NCBI RefSeq assembly: GCF_001540865.1
Contig: NC_033629.1
Coordinates: 74,501-138,500, forward strand
Source: Ananas comosus
Lineage: Eukaryota > Streptophyta > Magnoliopsida > Poales > Bromeliaceae
Direction of reading: 5' to 3'
DNA: 64,000 bases
Shown in pieces: positions 46,296 to 64,000 of the stretch. Under the pieces are notes generated by a model. That model was given only the letters and a program-made list of their open reading frames with translations, was not told the DNA's origin and made no database searches. The first letter of the stretch is position 1, and each line of letters opens with the position of its first letter. Position numbers and translations under genes: made by a program.

Positions 46296-47056
46296 CTTAT
46301 ATATATATATATATATATATATTTATTTATTTATTTATTTATTTATTTTTTCGAGTCGTTCAACGTTTTTAATATAATTCTCGTAAAATATTATACGGTT
46401 ATCTTTTTTATTCCTCCCTATATGTGAAAAAAATAATATAATTAAATTTATAGCAATACCTAAATTTAAAATTTATTTATGAACAGATAGATTAAATTAT
46501 ACATGTAAAATAAAAATTATAAAATAAAAAAAATTAATAAATAGAAGAAATTATTATATCAAATATTATGAAAGAAAGATGGCCTTGAAGCTTTATTGTA
46601 ATAAAAGAAAAAAGAAAGTCATGACATTTGTTTTGATATTAATAGAAAAAAATTAGAAACTCGGAAGAAAAAAAAAAAAAACTAAAAGGAAATAGAAAGC
46701 AGGGGCGAATATGGAAGAGCAACAGTTTTGGCGCTCTTGACTAATGGGATTAGTTAGAGTTAATTATTGGCGGAAGGTGGTAATGGAAAAGAGCGCAACA
46801 CATGCAAGCCGACAAAGAAAATAATAATTAAAGGAAAAACAAAAAACAAAAAAAAGAAGAAGAAAATGAGTGGGTGTGATTTTTTGTGATTTGTGATTTG
46901 TGAGGAGTGGCAAGTTTCCTCCTCACTCTCTTTCTGTCGGTGGTGAGAGAGAGAGAGAGAGAGAGCATACATTGCAAGCTTGCCCCTGTACTTAAAACAA
47001 ATACGCATACAAGGGCTCGTCCGCATAAAGAAAAATTAAATAAAAACTAAAAGGGT

Positions 47057-47407
47057 AAACTTCAAATACAACCTCTTTGGTTTCGCACTTTTTTATTTTA
47101 GTATTCTATAATTTAAAATGAATCAATTTAGTATCATGTGGTTTTATTTTTCTTTTTTCGCCGGTCCTTTCGTTAACTTTTCGGTAAATCATATACAAAA
47201 AACTTTAGATACCTTATCTATAGTTTATCGAATATTTATTTTATTACCTTTTAGTTTTAACTTTGTTACTGATTTAACAAAAAAAATTAGTGAAAAAAAT
47301 AATAAAAAGAAAAAAAATAAAATTACCTGATACGAAAGTAATACATTTTAAATCATACAGTGTTTAGATGAAAAAGTGCGAAATCAAAATAGTTGTTTTG
47401 AAAGTTT
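47057..47407. mobile_element. Inverted-repeat element (MITE) upstream of CstF50
   Basis: The left arm (TTTGGTTTCGCACTTTTTTA, ATAATTTAAAATG, TTAGTATCATGTGGT) and the reverse of the right arm (TTTTGATTTCGCACTTTTTC, ATGATTTAAAATG, TTCGTATCAGGT) pair over about 85 bp. It is about 350 bp with an AT-rich core and no frame. Target duplications were not clear. Confidence 0.65.
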
Positions 47408-48563
47408 TTTTCTAAAAAAAAAAAAAAAAGGAAGATCGGGTCCCTATCAAATGGTTGGTACTCACAAGGCCAATGACCCTCCACCAACCGACTTATTCGA
47501 TTAAGGCCTTTTTTATAATACAATATATATGCATATAAATATTTATACGCTTGCTTAATTGAGAGCACCTCATTAATCGAATCCAACGACGGGGCAAAGA
47601 AATTTCCCATTGCGGGGCCCGCCACGATGATTGAAGTTTCATGACGTTGCTAATTGCCGTAGAAAATTCCCATAATAAGGATATATATATTTGCATTAAG
47701 TAGGTAGCGTGTCCTCTCTCCAGGTTAATGCACAGATTACTACTATTTTGGAGGGTCGTGATTTTTGATTATTCATGCATGGTTAGTTGAAAAGCATAAA
47801 TCATTTTAAAACAAAGTTGGAGGAAACCAGTGTTGAGTGGCATCTCATTATCATTCATTGCCCTTTCATCGAAGGCTAATAAATGCCGAGAAAAATACAT
47901 AATTTTTCAAATTAATCTTCTTCTGTACCGAAAGTTATTACATTAAATAAATTTATTTTATTGGTGTAGTTACATTTAGTTTGCTCTTGCTCTTGCTCTT
48001 GGGATAAAATCTATTACAGTAAATAAATATTTTTTTACAATATTTTACTTATATTATAACATGTAATATTTTAATTGGATTGGATGATATATGGGTGTAT
48101 AATATATGAAGACAAAATTTTAATTTATGATTAACATAGTAATTAACCTGATAGAACTGATGAGAAACTGTACCCTCAGCTTTTTGTAGAAAGTAATACA
48201 ATCCTTAAACGAGAGAGAAGTCACCGCATCCACTGTGTGGTTTAAAGCTGACGTGGTAAACTGTGTTCAGCTAAATGTTTCTTCTCCTAAAGTGTCCTTT
48301 ATCATTAAAAAAAAAAAAAAAACTTTGTTTTTTTGGGTCCTTTTCCCTGGCGAGCTAGGGTTTTAGAAATTGATCACTGCGAGTTAATTTAGTAGCTCAG
48401 ATTTGGGGCTTTTCAGATATAGTCGAAACTCAATCGCCTCGAAAGTGTCGATTTTGCCTTGAATTTGTTATGAAAGTTCGATTTTTGAAGGAAAATTTAG
48501 ATTCCTACGCTTTCTTTTTAGCTTAATTTTGAATCAAAACACTCCCAAATTCTCCCAATTATA

Positions 48564-51500
48564 ATGGAGGCGTATTTGGAGCAGACCCTTCAGGAGGGGA
48601 CGCTCCTTCGCCAGGTTAATGCTTTGATCGTCACCCATCTCCGCGACCACAATCTCAATCAGGCAATGCTCGTTTCCAGTTACCCCAATTTATACCCCAA
48701 AGTCTCTCCTTTTTTCAAAAAATTATTACTTAAAATTGATTAGTAATATATATTTAGTTTAACGTAGGCCGCGACCGCAGTTGCTTCGGCCACCATGACG
48801 CCTTTGAACGCAGAAGCTCCCCCAAACAAGCTTCTGGAACTCGTTGCAAAGGTCCTATTTTTAATGCAATTTTTGTGGGAAAAAATATACCTTTTTTTTT
48901 TTTTTNAACGCAGAAGCTCCCCCAAACAAGCTTCTGGAACTCGTTGCAAAGGTCCTATTTTTAATGCAATTTTTGTGGGAAAAAATATACCTTTTTTTTT
49001 TTTTTTTGCTTCAAATTGTTCTTTTTTAGCTTATTTGGGTTTTGGTAGGTGCAAATAGGGTCTTGCGGCGGAGAGGGACGAGGCGTCGAGGGGAGTTTCT
49101 TCTGGTGGTGTTGGTGTTGATTCTTTTGGAGGGATGTTGGCAGGATATGGCATGGTTCATCTTCCTACCAATGCTGTAGATTTCAGGTGAAGTGCGCATA
49201 TCGGGCCTTTTCCGTGTAATAGTGTCATTTTTGCATGTTATGTATCACAGTAGTGTAGACAATTCTACAATTATTTTTTTTTGAGCTGCCCCTTAATGCA
49301 TCTTTTTGCTGTTGTCATTTCGAGATATTTGGCTGATATATTGAATTATGAAACCAGTGCGGTGCAGGATACTAAAGGTTCCTCCAAGAGCTTCCCGAAG
49401 CATGAGACCAGGCATGTTTCAGAGCATAAGGTATTGGAATGATAGTTTGTGACGCCTTTCGTGGTTTTCTCAAAATCCTTTAAGTAACTGGGCCTTTTGT
49501 TATATTACTTGCCGACAGTAGGTGATTTGTGATTTACGGGTTGATATAGATTTTTGTGATCGACTGAAGAATCAATGTGAGGAGTACCTATGTCCCCAAT
49601 GTGTTAGAATCACCTGTGCTATAGATATTGACTTTGAATGCTCGGTGTTCGTATGTTTGTGCTCTTTTAAGCATGCATGTCTCGGACATGCATTTAGTGA
49701 TGGCTTTTTTGTATTCATATGTGAACATGGTGAAGATGTATTGTGATTTGTTCTGCCGTTTAGAATGCTGCTAGATGTGCAAGATTCAGTCCTGATGGGA
49801 GATTCTTTGCAACTGGGAGTACGGACACATCTATCAAGCTTTTCGAGGTATGCTTCAGTTAGTATTGTGGTATCTGTACACAATCATGGTTTCTGAATGC
49901 TCTTCAACAGTCCTATTTGTTTTCCCTAGGTTTTAAAAGTCAAGCAAATGATACTTGGAGATGGCAGGGATGGTCCTATTCGCCCTGTTGTTAGAACATT
50001 TTATGATCATTTACAGGTAGCCATGGTTTACTTTCTCTTCTTATTTATGTACTGGAAGACTTTAGCATGAAATGTTGTCAGGACAATTTTTAATAAGCTA
50101 TTGAAAACTTGTATATGTTGCGAGTTTTAGATAATGTAATAATTTGGGCAGTAATCAATTCATGTAATGTAAGACCCCTTTTATTTTTTGATATCCCTAA
50201 ATGCAAATTGCTAGACGCCATGTTGTGCTCCCTTTAATCAGATATTTATTACCAGCTCTTTTGAAATGTGCTTGTCTGTGTTATAGGAGGCGATTTTATT
50301 TTTCTAATAACTTTGGTAAATATTTTATGCTATCGGTCTTATTCAGAATGATAAATTCACTGACTTCAGTTTTGCTTCTTCTTTTTTTTTCAATGTGTAC
50401 TGATAATAGCATCTGTTAAATGTGTGTATTTCATGTTGGTGTAATATTATTCGTAATGCACTGTCTACTGTTCCCTTGCAGCCGATCAATGATTTGGATT
50501 TCCATCCGCAAAATACTATATTGATATCTGGGGCAAAGGACCACACAATTAAGTATGTTTACAAGGAGAAATTTACTAATAGAAGTTAATGCAGATCTCA
50601 AGTTAATTGTTTTGCGTTTTCTGTAAAAATTTTTCCAAGAGGCTACATTTCTTGAATCTTGCTGTTATTCAATTATATGTAGATGGAGAACTTGTTTCAC
50701 ACATTATTGGACATTAAACAACTTTTCCATCCATTTAAACAAGTTTTCCATCTGGAAACTCTTTTCGGGGTACTTGTACATGCAAACCAAACATAACCTA
50801 TATGTATCTGAAATTAACTTTTCAGGTTCTTTGATTTTTCGAAAACGGTTGCTAGGAGAGCTTTTAGAGTTATCCAGGTTCTTATGATCACTTTATCTTC
50901 AATATGCAGTTCGGTAGGATCAATCTATTGGTTATAATAGCTTATTTATTATTTTGTATAAATTTTTGGAACAGGATACGCATAATGTGAGATCTGTTTG
51001 TTTTCATCCTTCTGGGGAATATCTCTTGGCCGGTATCTTTCTATCGTCTTGTTTTTGTTAAATTTACAAGCCTTGTACTATGTTCTCTGGACCTGCGTCA
51101 AGTTGTGAAAATTGAAATCAGATGCCTTTCTTTTAATTTCCGTTATATGTTTACCTGCAATTCTTAGTAGTTCCTAGTTTACACTACAGTGAAATGACTG
51201 GGATAGCCAATTTACAGGGACTGATCATCCTATTCCGCATTTATATGATATCAATACTTTCAAGTGTTACTTGTCAGCAAATGCCCAAGACCTAAATGCG
51301 AATGCTGGCATCAACCAGGCATGTTGGTTTCTTTCTATTATGCATCCATCTTGATTGAAAAAAAAAGTTCACTTTTAGGAAATTATTATCCTACATTTTG
51401 GGAATTTTCGGTGTAGGTGCGATATTCAACTACCGGCAGTACTTATGTTACAGCTTCGAAAGATGGTTCTATTCGTGTATGGGATGGAGTAACTGCACAA

Positions 51501-52572
51501 TGTGTTCGGTCTATAATTGGGGCACATGGGTTGGCTGAGGCCACTAGTGCAAGTTTCACAAAGGACCAGAGGTATGGTATGTTATGTATGCTCTAAATAT
51601 TTTATTTTATTTTTCTTGTTGTACATTTCTTCCTGAGAAACTTTGTTATTCTTGTGTTATAATGAAGCTGATACCTAGTTAATTACATGGTCCAAGATAC
51701 AACAGATTGTCGCTTTTATTATTTGTGTTCCTTTTCCCTTATTATGACATGCACAGCTTCAATCTATTAGGTTTATTCTATCTTGCGGGAAGGATTCTTC
51801 TATAAAGTTATGGGAAGTTGGCACAGGAAGACTGGTCAAACAATATCTGGGTGCAATCCACACGCACTTGCGTTGCCAGGTTGGTTGATTCTCTTCCTTC
51901 CACTTAAAAGCATCACAGCCTTACTAATGTCTAAAATGCGATCTTTTATCAACTTCTCATACTTGTTTCAATATATATGGATGCTTAAACTAGCATTTGG
52001 AAAAACATCAATTCAGTTAATGCGACCTGTAGGAAATTCTATATTACTCATAAGAAATCAAAACCTGAAATATCTCTAAAAATTTAATGTGAAAGGAAGG
52101 AAGAAAATGTTTCTTGCTCGTGTATATTGCAAACTCGCAGTTCCACTAGTGATGTGAGGAACCCTCAATTGTTAAAGTCACTTCAGTAGAGCAGATGATT
52201 CTGTTCTTGATTACTTCTCCAATTTGCAGCTGATTGGTTAGTCATGTAACATCTTATGTGCTACCTAATGGATGGTTTTGTAGGCTGTCTTCAATGAAAC
52301 AGAGGAATTCATTCTATCAGTCGACGAACCGAAAAATGAGGTTAGTTCTCTCTGCTTCACAGATCTTGATAATACTTATTGGATGATAAATACTACTAAA
52401 ATGAGATTGGTTACAGGTTGTTATTTGGGATGCTCTCACCGCTGAAATTACAGAAAGGTTGCCGTCCAATCACATCGGTGCGCCAAGGTGGATAGAACAC
52501 TCTCCAGCTGAGGCAGCATTTGTCACATGTGGGAACGATAGATCAGTTAGATTCTGGAAAGAGACTCTATAG
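48564..52572 (+). CDS. CSTF50: Cleavage stimulation factor subunit CstF50 (CSTF1), WD40 protein
   Basis: Fourteen exons: 48564-48662, 48768-48851, 49059-49186, 49358-49430, 49764-49847, 49930-50016, 50482-50552, 50826-50877, 50975-51032, 51218-51318, 51417-51571, 51771-51879, 52284-52340 and 52417-52572. They sum to 438 codons, 437 aa (Arabidopsis about 429). The N-terminal homodimerisation region (LIVTHLRDHNLNQ, SATMTPLNAEAPPNKLLELV) is followed by WD40 repeats (ARFSPDGRFFATGSTDTSIK, DLDFHPQNTILISGAKDHTI, SVCFHPSGEYLLAGTDHP, TYVTASKDGSIRVWDG, FILSCGKDSSIKLWEVG, VIWDALTAEITERLPSNHI, AAFVTCGNDRSVRFWKETL). In the CstF complex it helps 3' end cleavage of pre-mRNA in the nucleus. Introns 1 and 10 have GC donors, since no GT donor keeps phase. 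Confidence 0.95.
48807..49007 (+). repeat. 99-bp perfect duplication around an N
   Basis: Bases 48807-48905 (end of CstF50 exon 2, its donor and a poly-T) recur identically from 48907, separated by one N at 48906. This pattern suits two contigs with an overlapping end that were joined without merging. The gene model uses the first copy. Confidence 0.9.
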
Positions 52573-53607
52573 GCGGGTGCGAACTGCGAAGTAACCAATA
52601 TACTGAAATGCTCCAGTGCGTACTCAGGATAACATTATGATCCATAGATATACATCTGATCCACTCTTGTTTTTCATGTTTGTGGAAAAAGGAGAGGGTA
52701 GGTCTCAAATAGAGTGTCAACTTAGTTTTTCTTTCTTGATTAACTCCCTGCAGTTTTCTCGTATTGCAGTTGCTCATGTTTTAGATTTCTTTAATGGCAA
52801 TATGAGTAATCCTGTTGTGCTAACCATGCTATTCTTTGATTCTGGTTGTTCTGTTTAAATGCAATTGACTCAATTACTAGACTGTCGGATGTTCCAAATT
52901 AGATGTGCAAGCGAAGTCTTTGTTCCTTTTTTTCTCCTCCTTAGGATGTGGCTGCCTGCACGTGTTCGGGTGGAGTTTGCTCTCAGGTTTCCTTTAGGTG
53001 CAGGTAGACCGGGAGAGTCGGGATCAGATGCAGCTAAGAGAAGCTGTGCATTTTTCTCCTCTTCATATTTCCGAGACACTTGCTGTAATGCACCTGTCGT
53101 GGGGTTCCTGTTTTGATGCGTAACCCGGAATAGCCTATGGGTGTAATCTCGGATAGAATAAAGGGCAAAAGTGATCATTCAAATTATCCCTTTCTTCCGT
53201 AAGTCGCAGCATTAAAAAAAGAAAAAAGAAAAACAAAAAAAAAAAAGGTGATACCAGATCATTCTACATTAAAATAAAGAAAGAATCATTTGTTCGAGCA
53301 AATCACTGGAATTGAGCTATCATACACTCTATCCTAGATTAATCAGTCATCCTCGTAGTCAAAACAGCAATTCACCCAACCCCAACCACCTACAGAAAAT
53401 AGTACTGTTATCCTTCATTGGCGTGCTTATTCCCCCAAGAAACATTACAGCCATTCCTACATAATCTAAAAACTAGAGCCATTATAAACACAACAAAAAG
53501 ATTATACACGGACAAACCAGACAATCTGGGGACAGAAAAAGGCATCCCCGCATAATCCAATCCTCAATCCAAACATGCTGCTCTTAGGTTCTTTGTCGCG
53601 ACATGCT
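52573..53607. other. Convergent 3' ends of the CstF50 and SIK1-type genes
   Basis: The two genes run toward each other with 1.0 kb between stop codons, so both 3' UTRs lie here and may overlap. An A-rich tract is at 53213-53247. No further gene was recognised. Confidence 0.6.
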
Positions 53608-61218
<7,611 letters not shown>

Positions 61219-61500
61219 GGCAGAAAAGAAACGAGAAAGGAGCAAGGAAAGAGGGAGGGGAGTCGGGCTGAGGGGAGAGTGGGTTTTGTTTTATTGGCGC
61301 GAGTCAAACTTAGGAGTTGGACTCAGCACAAACCCAGCGGGCCAGGCTCAAATAGGAGCCCATAGGGGTTACCCCGAGTCTCAGGCTCAATTGCAGCCCT
61401 AATGGATATTTTCGCGGTCCCAAAAAGCATTATTAAACCAAAATATGCGCCCATACGGAAACCGGAAACTATAGTGCTCGTCAACAAACATACAATATAC

Positions 61501-61656
61501 GTGCTAGAGCAAGTGGCAAAAAAATTTGATGATTGGTACTCGAAATTCAAATTCGAATTTTAGTTGATTTATATTTCCAGCTAAACTTATTTCTAAATGA
61601 AATAAACGAAGTGGGTAGCGCCCGTGCTACCTATCTCTCTTTCTCAAAAAAAAAAA
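61501..61656 (+). mobile_element. tRNA-derived SINE with poly-A tail
   Basis: The sense copy runs GTGCTAGAGCAAGTGGCAAA, then AAATTCGAATTTTAGTTGAT, then AAATGAAATAAACGAAGTGG, and ends CTACCTATCTCTCTTTCTC plus A. Flanking duplications are not clear. Confidence 0.85.
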
Positions 61657-61770
61657 CAAACTTATCTACATAATATATTTGGTTAGAGAAAAAGAAAAGA
61701 AAAAACCTGGTCCTCATTTTTGTTGTATGTCCCATCTATGTACCTACTATTAGCACTAGCAATTAGCTCC

Positions 61771-61949
61771 CAATTCCGACCGTCCCTAACGCAAGCTAGT
61801 GGCAAAGGATTTGATAATTGTTATCCGATATCCCAAGTTCGAATGCTAGTCGATTCACATTTTTAATAAAATTTATTTTTTTAAAAAAATAAACTAGACC
61901 GGTAGCACATATTCTACCTATCTCTCTCTCTCTCTAAAAAAAAAAAAAA
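61771..61949 (+). mobile_element. tRNA-derived SINE, full length with target duplication
   Basis: The sense copy (179 bp) starts CAATTCCGACCGTCCCTAAC, with GCTAGTGGCAAAGGA (A-box-like) and AAGTTCGAATGC (B-box-like). It ends in CTACCTATCTCTCTCTC and poly-A. The flanks carry an 11-bp perfect duplication CAATTAGCTCC (61760-61770, 61950-61960), so this copy defines the element ends. Confidence 0.9.
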
Positions 61950-64000
61950 CAATTAGCTCCGAATGACTTTAGCTTTGATGGACTCATGACTCATCGCGCC
62001 AGAACGCAATGAGGATACTCACACATTGTTTAGTGCTTACTTGTATATATCATAACAAAAGCAGAACTCGTAGCCTGCATATACTGTGACTGACTGCTGT
62101 TTCACAACCGAATCATCCGCATATTGCTGCACCTCATCTCCATCCGTAGTTTATTCTGTATCTTATTCTTTAATCTCTGCCGCCGGTAAGCTGAGATCCT
62201 TCCTCTATCCAGAAAAATTGACTACCGGAATGGAACTTCGCAGGCACGAAATGAGATGGCCATGCAAATCATAGACTTAGGCCCTTTTATGTAATCTTTT
62301 AATTCTAATCATAGACTTATTTATTTTTTTGAGAAATATTATAGACTTATTTATATAAATCCAATTATTTGTTTTTTTTTTTTTTATTAACAAGCAGCCA
62401 TGCAAACTGAATTTAATTTCTTTCACCAACACTATCAATTATAACATGGCAAGAAGCTGGAGTAATTATATCATTCACCGTGTTCAGAAAAAAATTTAAA
62501 ATAAACTTTACACATAAATATATAAGCTCCAATTAGTGTCTGTTGGAAGTGATGTCACTGATAACGCTGGGAGATAGCATAGTATCTACACTAGTAACTC
62601 ATGGTATATATTGATTAATATACTATCAACATAACTAATTATACATAAGCTGCAAGTTAACTGGGAAAATATGTTACTTAGAATCTAAGAAATAGTTTCT
62701 GCAAATGTCAATGAATGTTGTCCTATATATTAAATGATTAATTAGCATCTATAACATGGACGTACTTTTACTTGAAAACCATTTATTCTATCGAAGATCA
62801 TGAGTTCACATTTCACAACATGCACTATGCTTTTGATAATATATTTGAATTCACTTTCCCCTGGACACTCATTCCCTCAGGTAACATCTGGTTGAGAACT
62901 TTTATTACATAATTTGGCGTAACTCTCAAGTCCTTTTTTTTTTTAATTCAAATAATGATCTCACTGTAGAGGATCTAAATTAAAAATATTATTTTGATAT
63001 CAAACTAAACACTGGTTTTCTAACTAGGAATAAGTTGCGTGCGATTTGCAATTGATAAATTCTTGTGGAAACTTCCAAGAAGGCCTCAATCCTGTTGACA
63101 ATAATAACATTTCATAGACAACAACATATAAGAGAGGGATCCTCCGCCACCCCCCTCCCCCCCCAAAAAAGAAAAAAAAGAAAAAGAAAAAGAAAAAAGA
63201 GGGAGGCTTTATTAGGAATATAAACCTCATTATACGGAATTTTTTTTTCTTTCTTTTTTATTTATAAGCAGCATCGATCATGAGCTAGCTGTAAATTGTT
63301 ATTTTGGGTTGAATTTATTATTATTTTTTAAATAACCTCATGCTCCTTTCTTTGGAATAAATATCAGTCCATTTGATCAATTCTAAGAAGATGCTCAAAT
63401 GTTAACCATTTTTTGATTCACTGTAGGGATCAAATATTGGTATTTTTAATTATTAACTCCATTGTGAATTTAACATTGGTCGCAGTGTAATTTGATTTAT
63501 CGAACCCATGAGCAACCCCAACAGCCAATTACCCTTAGCCCATTTATTTTGCATATCGTCACAGCAATCCGAGCAACCACAAAACTAATAGACGGAGAGT
63601 TTAATTACTTTGCTGCAGTATTTTTACTGAGCTGTTCAAAAATTGATGCAGGTACATTTTCCTGTGAAACTAGAAAGATTTACAATATACATATATCTTA
63701 ATGAAACAGTAATTAACCAATTCATTCCCGGGTACGGAGAAGCCATCAAGCAGCTTAGACGACACAAACTAAAAATATGTATATAATTATAAAAAGCAAG
63801 CCTTAATAAAAGTTGAAGATCAAGTCCCAAAAAAAAAAAAAAAAAATCCAGATCACATTCGTACGTTTTTTGACCTTTTATTTTCCCCTCCCCTTGCTAG
63901 TTGCTACGAGTACACTAGTAGTACTCTCCCCAGCTATAAAATTGTGAACGCGGGATGGTTGATTGCGTGGCTCAAAAGGTACTGCTTGTCCTTTTCACGG

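Larger units (their letters stand above)
45598..48563. other. Divergent intergenic region between the COBRA and CstF50 genes
   Basis: Both promoters lie in this 3-kb region. It contains a CT/GA microsatellite at 45784-45816 close to the COBRA leader, MITE A copy 2, an (ATTT)n stretch at 46320-46350 and another inverted-repeat element at 47057-47407. No gene was seen. Confidence 0.55.
61219..64000. other. Intergenic region upstream of the SIK1-type gene
   Basis: This holds the kinase promoter and 2.7 kb of AT-rich DNA with two SINE copies. From 61961 to the end no gene, RNA or further mobile element was recognised. Small homopolymer runs (poly-C/A near 63150) are the only structure. Confidence 0.5.

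Overview
The window is nuclear DNA from a flowering plant. It holds nine multi-exon protein genes or gene remnants with GT-AG introns, plus tRNA-derived SINEs, MITEs, a Copia retrotransposon remnant and long AT microsatellites. The GC-rich first coding exons, the SEPALLATA/FUL-type MADS genes and the SINE family suggest a monocot. From memory the SINE resembles repeats of pineapple-like commelinids, but this cannot be proved from the sequence alone. Four isolated N bases show it is a draft assembly.

Layout. 1-1009 (+): the 3' part of an RHB1A/At3g02290-type RING-H2 ubiquitin ligase. 1620-8075 (+): a complete RCC1-repeat protein of 472 aa. 8076-10500: intergenic, with a G/T-rich minisatellite. 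10500-14897 (-): a broken AP1/FUL-like MADS-box gene. 16697-26496 (-): a complete LOFSEP-type SEPALLATA gene of 247 aa and eight exons. Its introns carry a CACTA element, two MITEs, SINEs and a Copia remnant inserted in a TRIM-like element. 26497-32734: repeat-rich intergenic DNA, including a 577-bp Mutator-like inverted repeat and a hAT-like MITE nested in a SINE. 32735-35734 (-): UDP-arabinopyranose mutase/RGP, 362 aa. 38315-39211 (+): a small RRM protein of the AtE1 type, 177 aa. 42380-45597 (-): a COBRA-family GPI-anchored protein, 465 aa. 48564-52572 (+): CstF50, 437 aa, with two GC-AG introns. 53608-61218 (-): a Ste20/Hippo-type kinase of the SIK1 family, 805 aa. 61219-64000: intergenic, with two SINEs.

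The gene order is the main biological result. From memory of Arabidopsis locus numbers, RING (At3g02290), RCC1 (At3g02300) and SEP2 (At3g02310) are consecutive there, with RGP1 (At3g02230) and COBL1 (At3g02210) close by. COB (At5g60920) lies almost next to CstF50 (At5g60940), and SIK1 (At1g69220) lies near AP1 (At1g69120). The window therefore looks like one intact copy of an ancestral angiosperm block that was duplicated and partly lost in Arabidopsis. It still shows the ancient SEP-AP1/FUL tandem, with the AP1/FUL member now a pseudogene.

The genes do not form a pathway in the bacterial sense. Two of them (UAM/RGP and COBRA) act in cell-wall building, two (CstF50 and the RRM protein) in RNA processing, and the SEP and FUL-like genes in floral identity. 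All exon boundaries were placed by hand from splice signals, reading phase and family resemblance. Every complete gene sums to a multiple of three with no internal stop.
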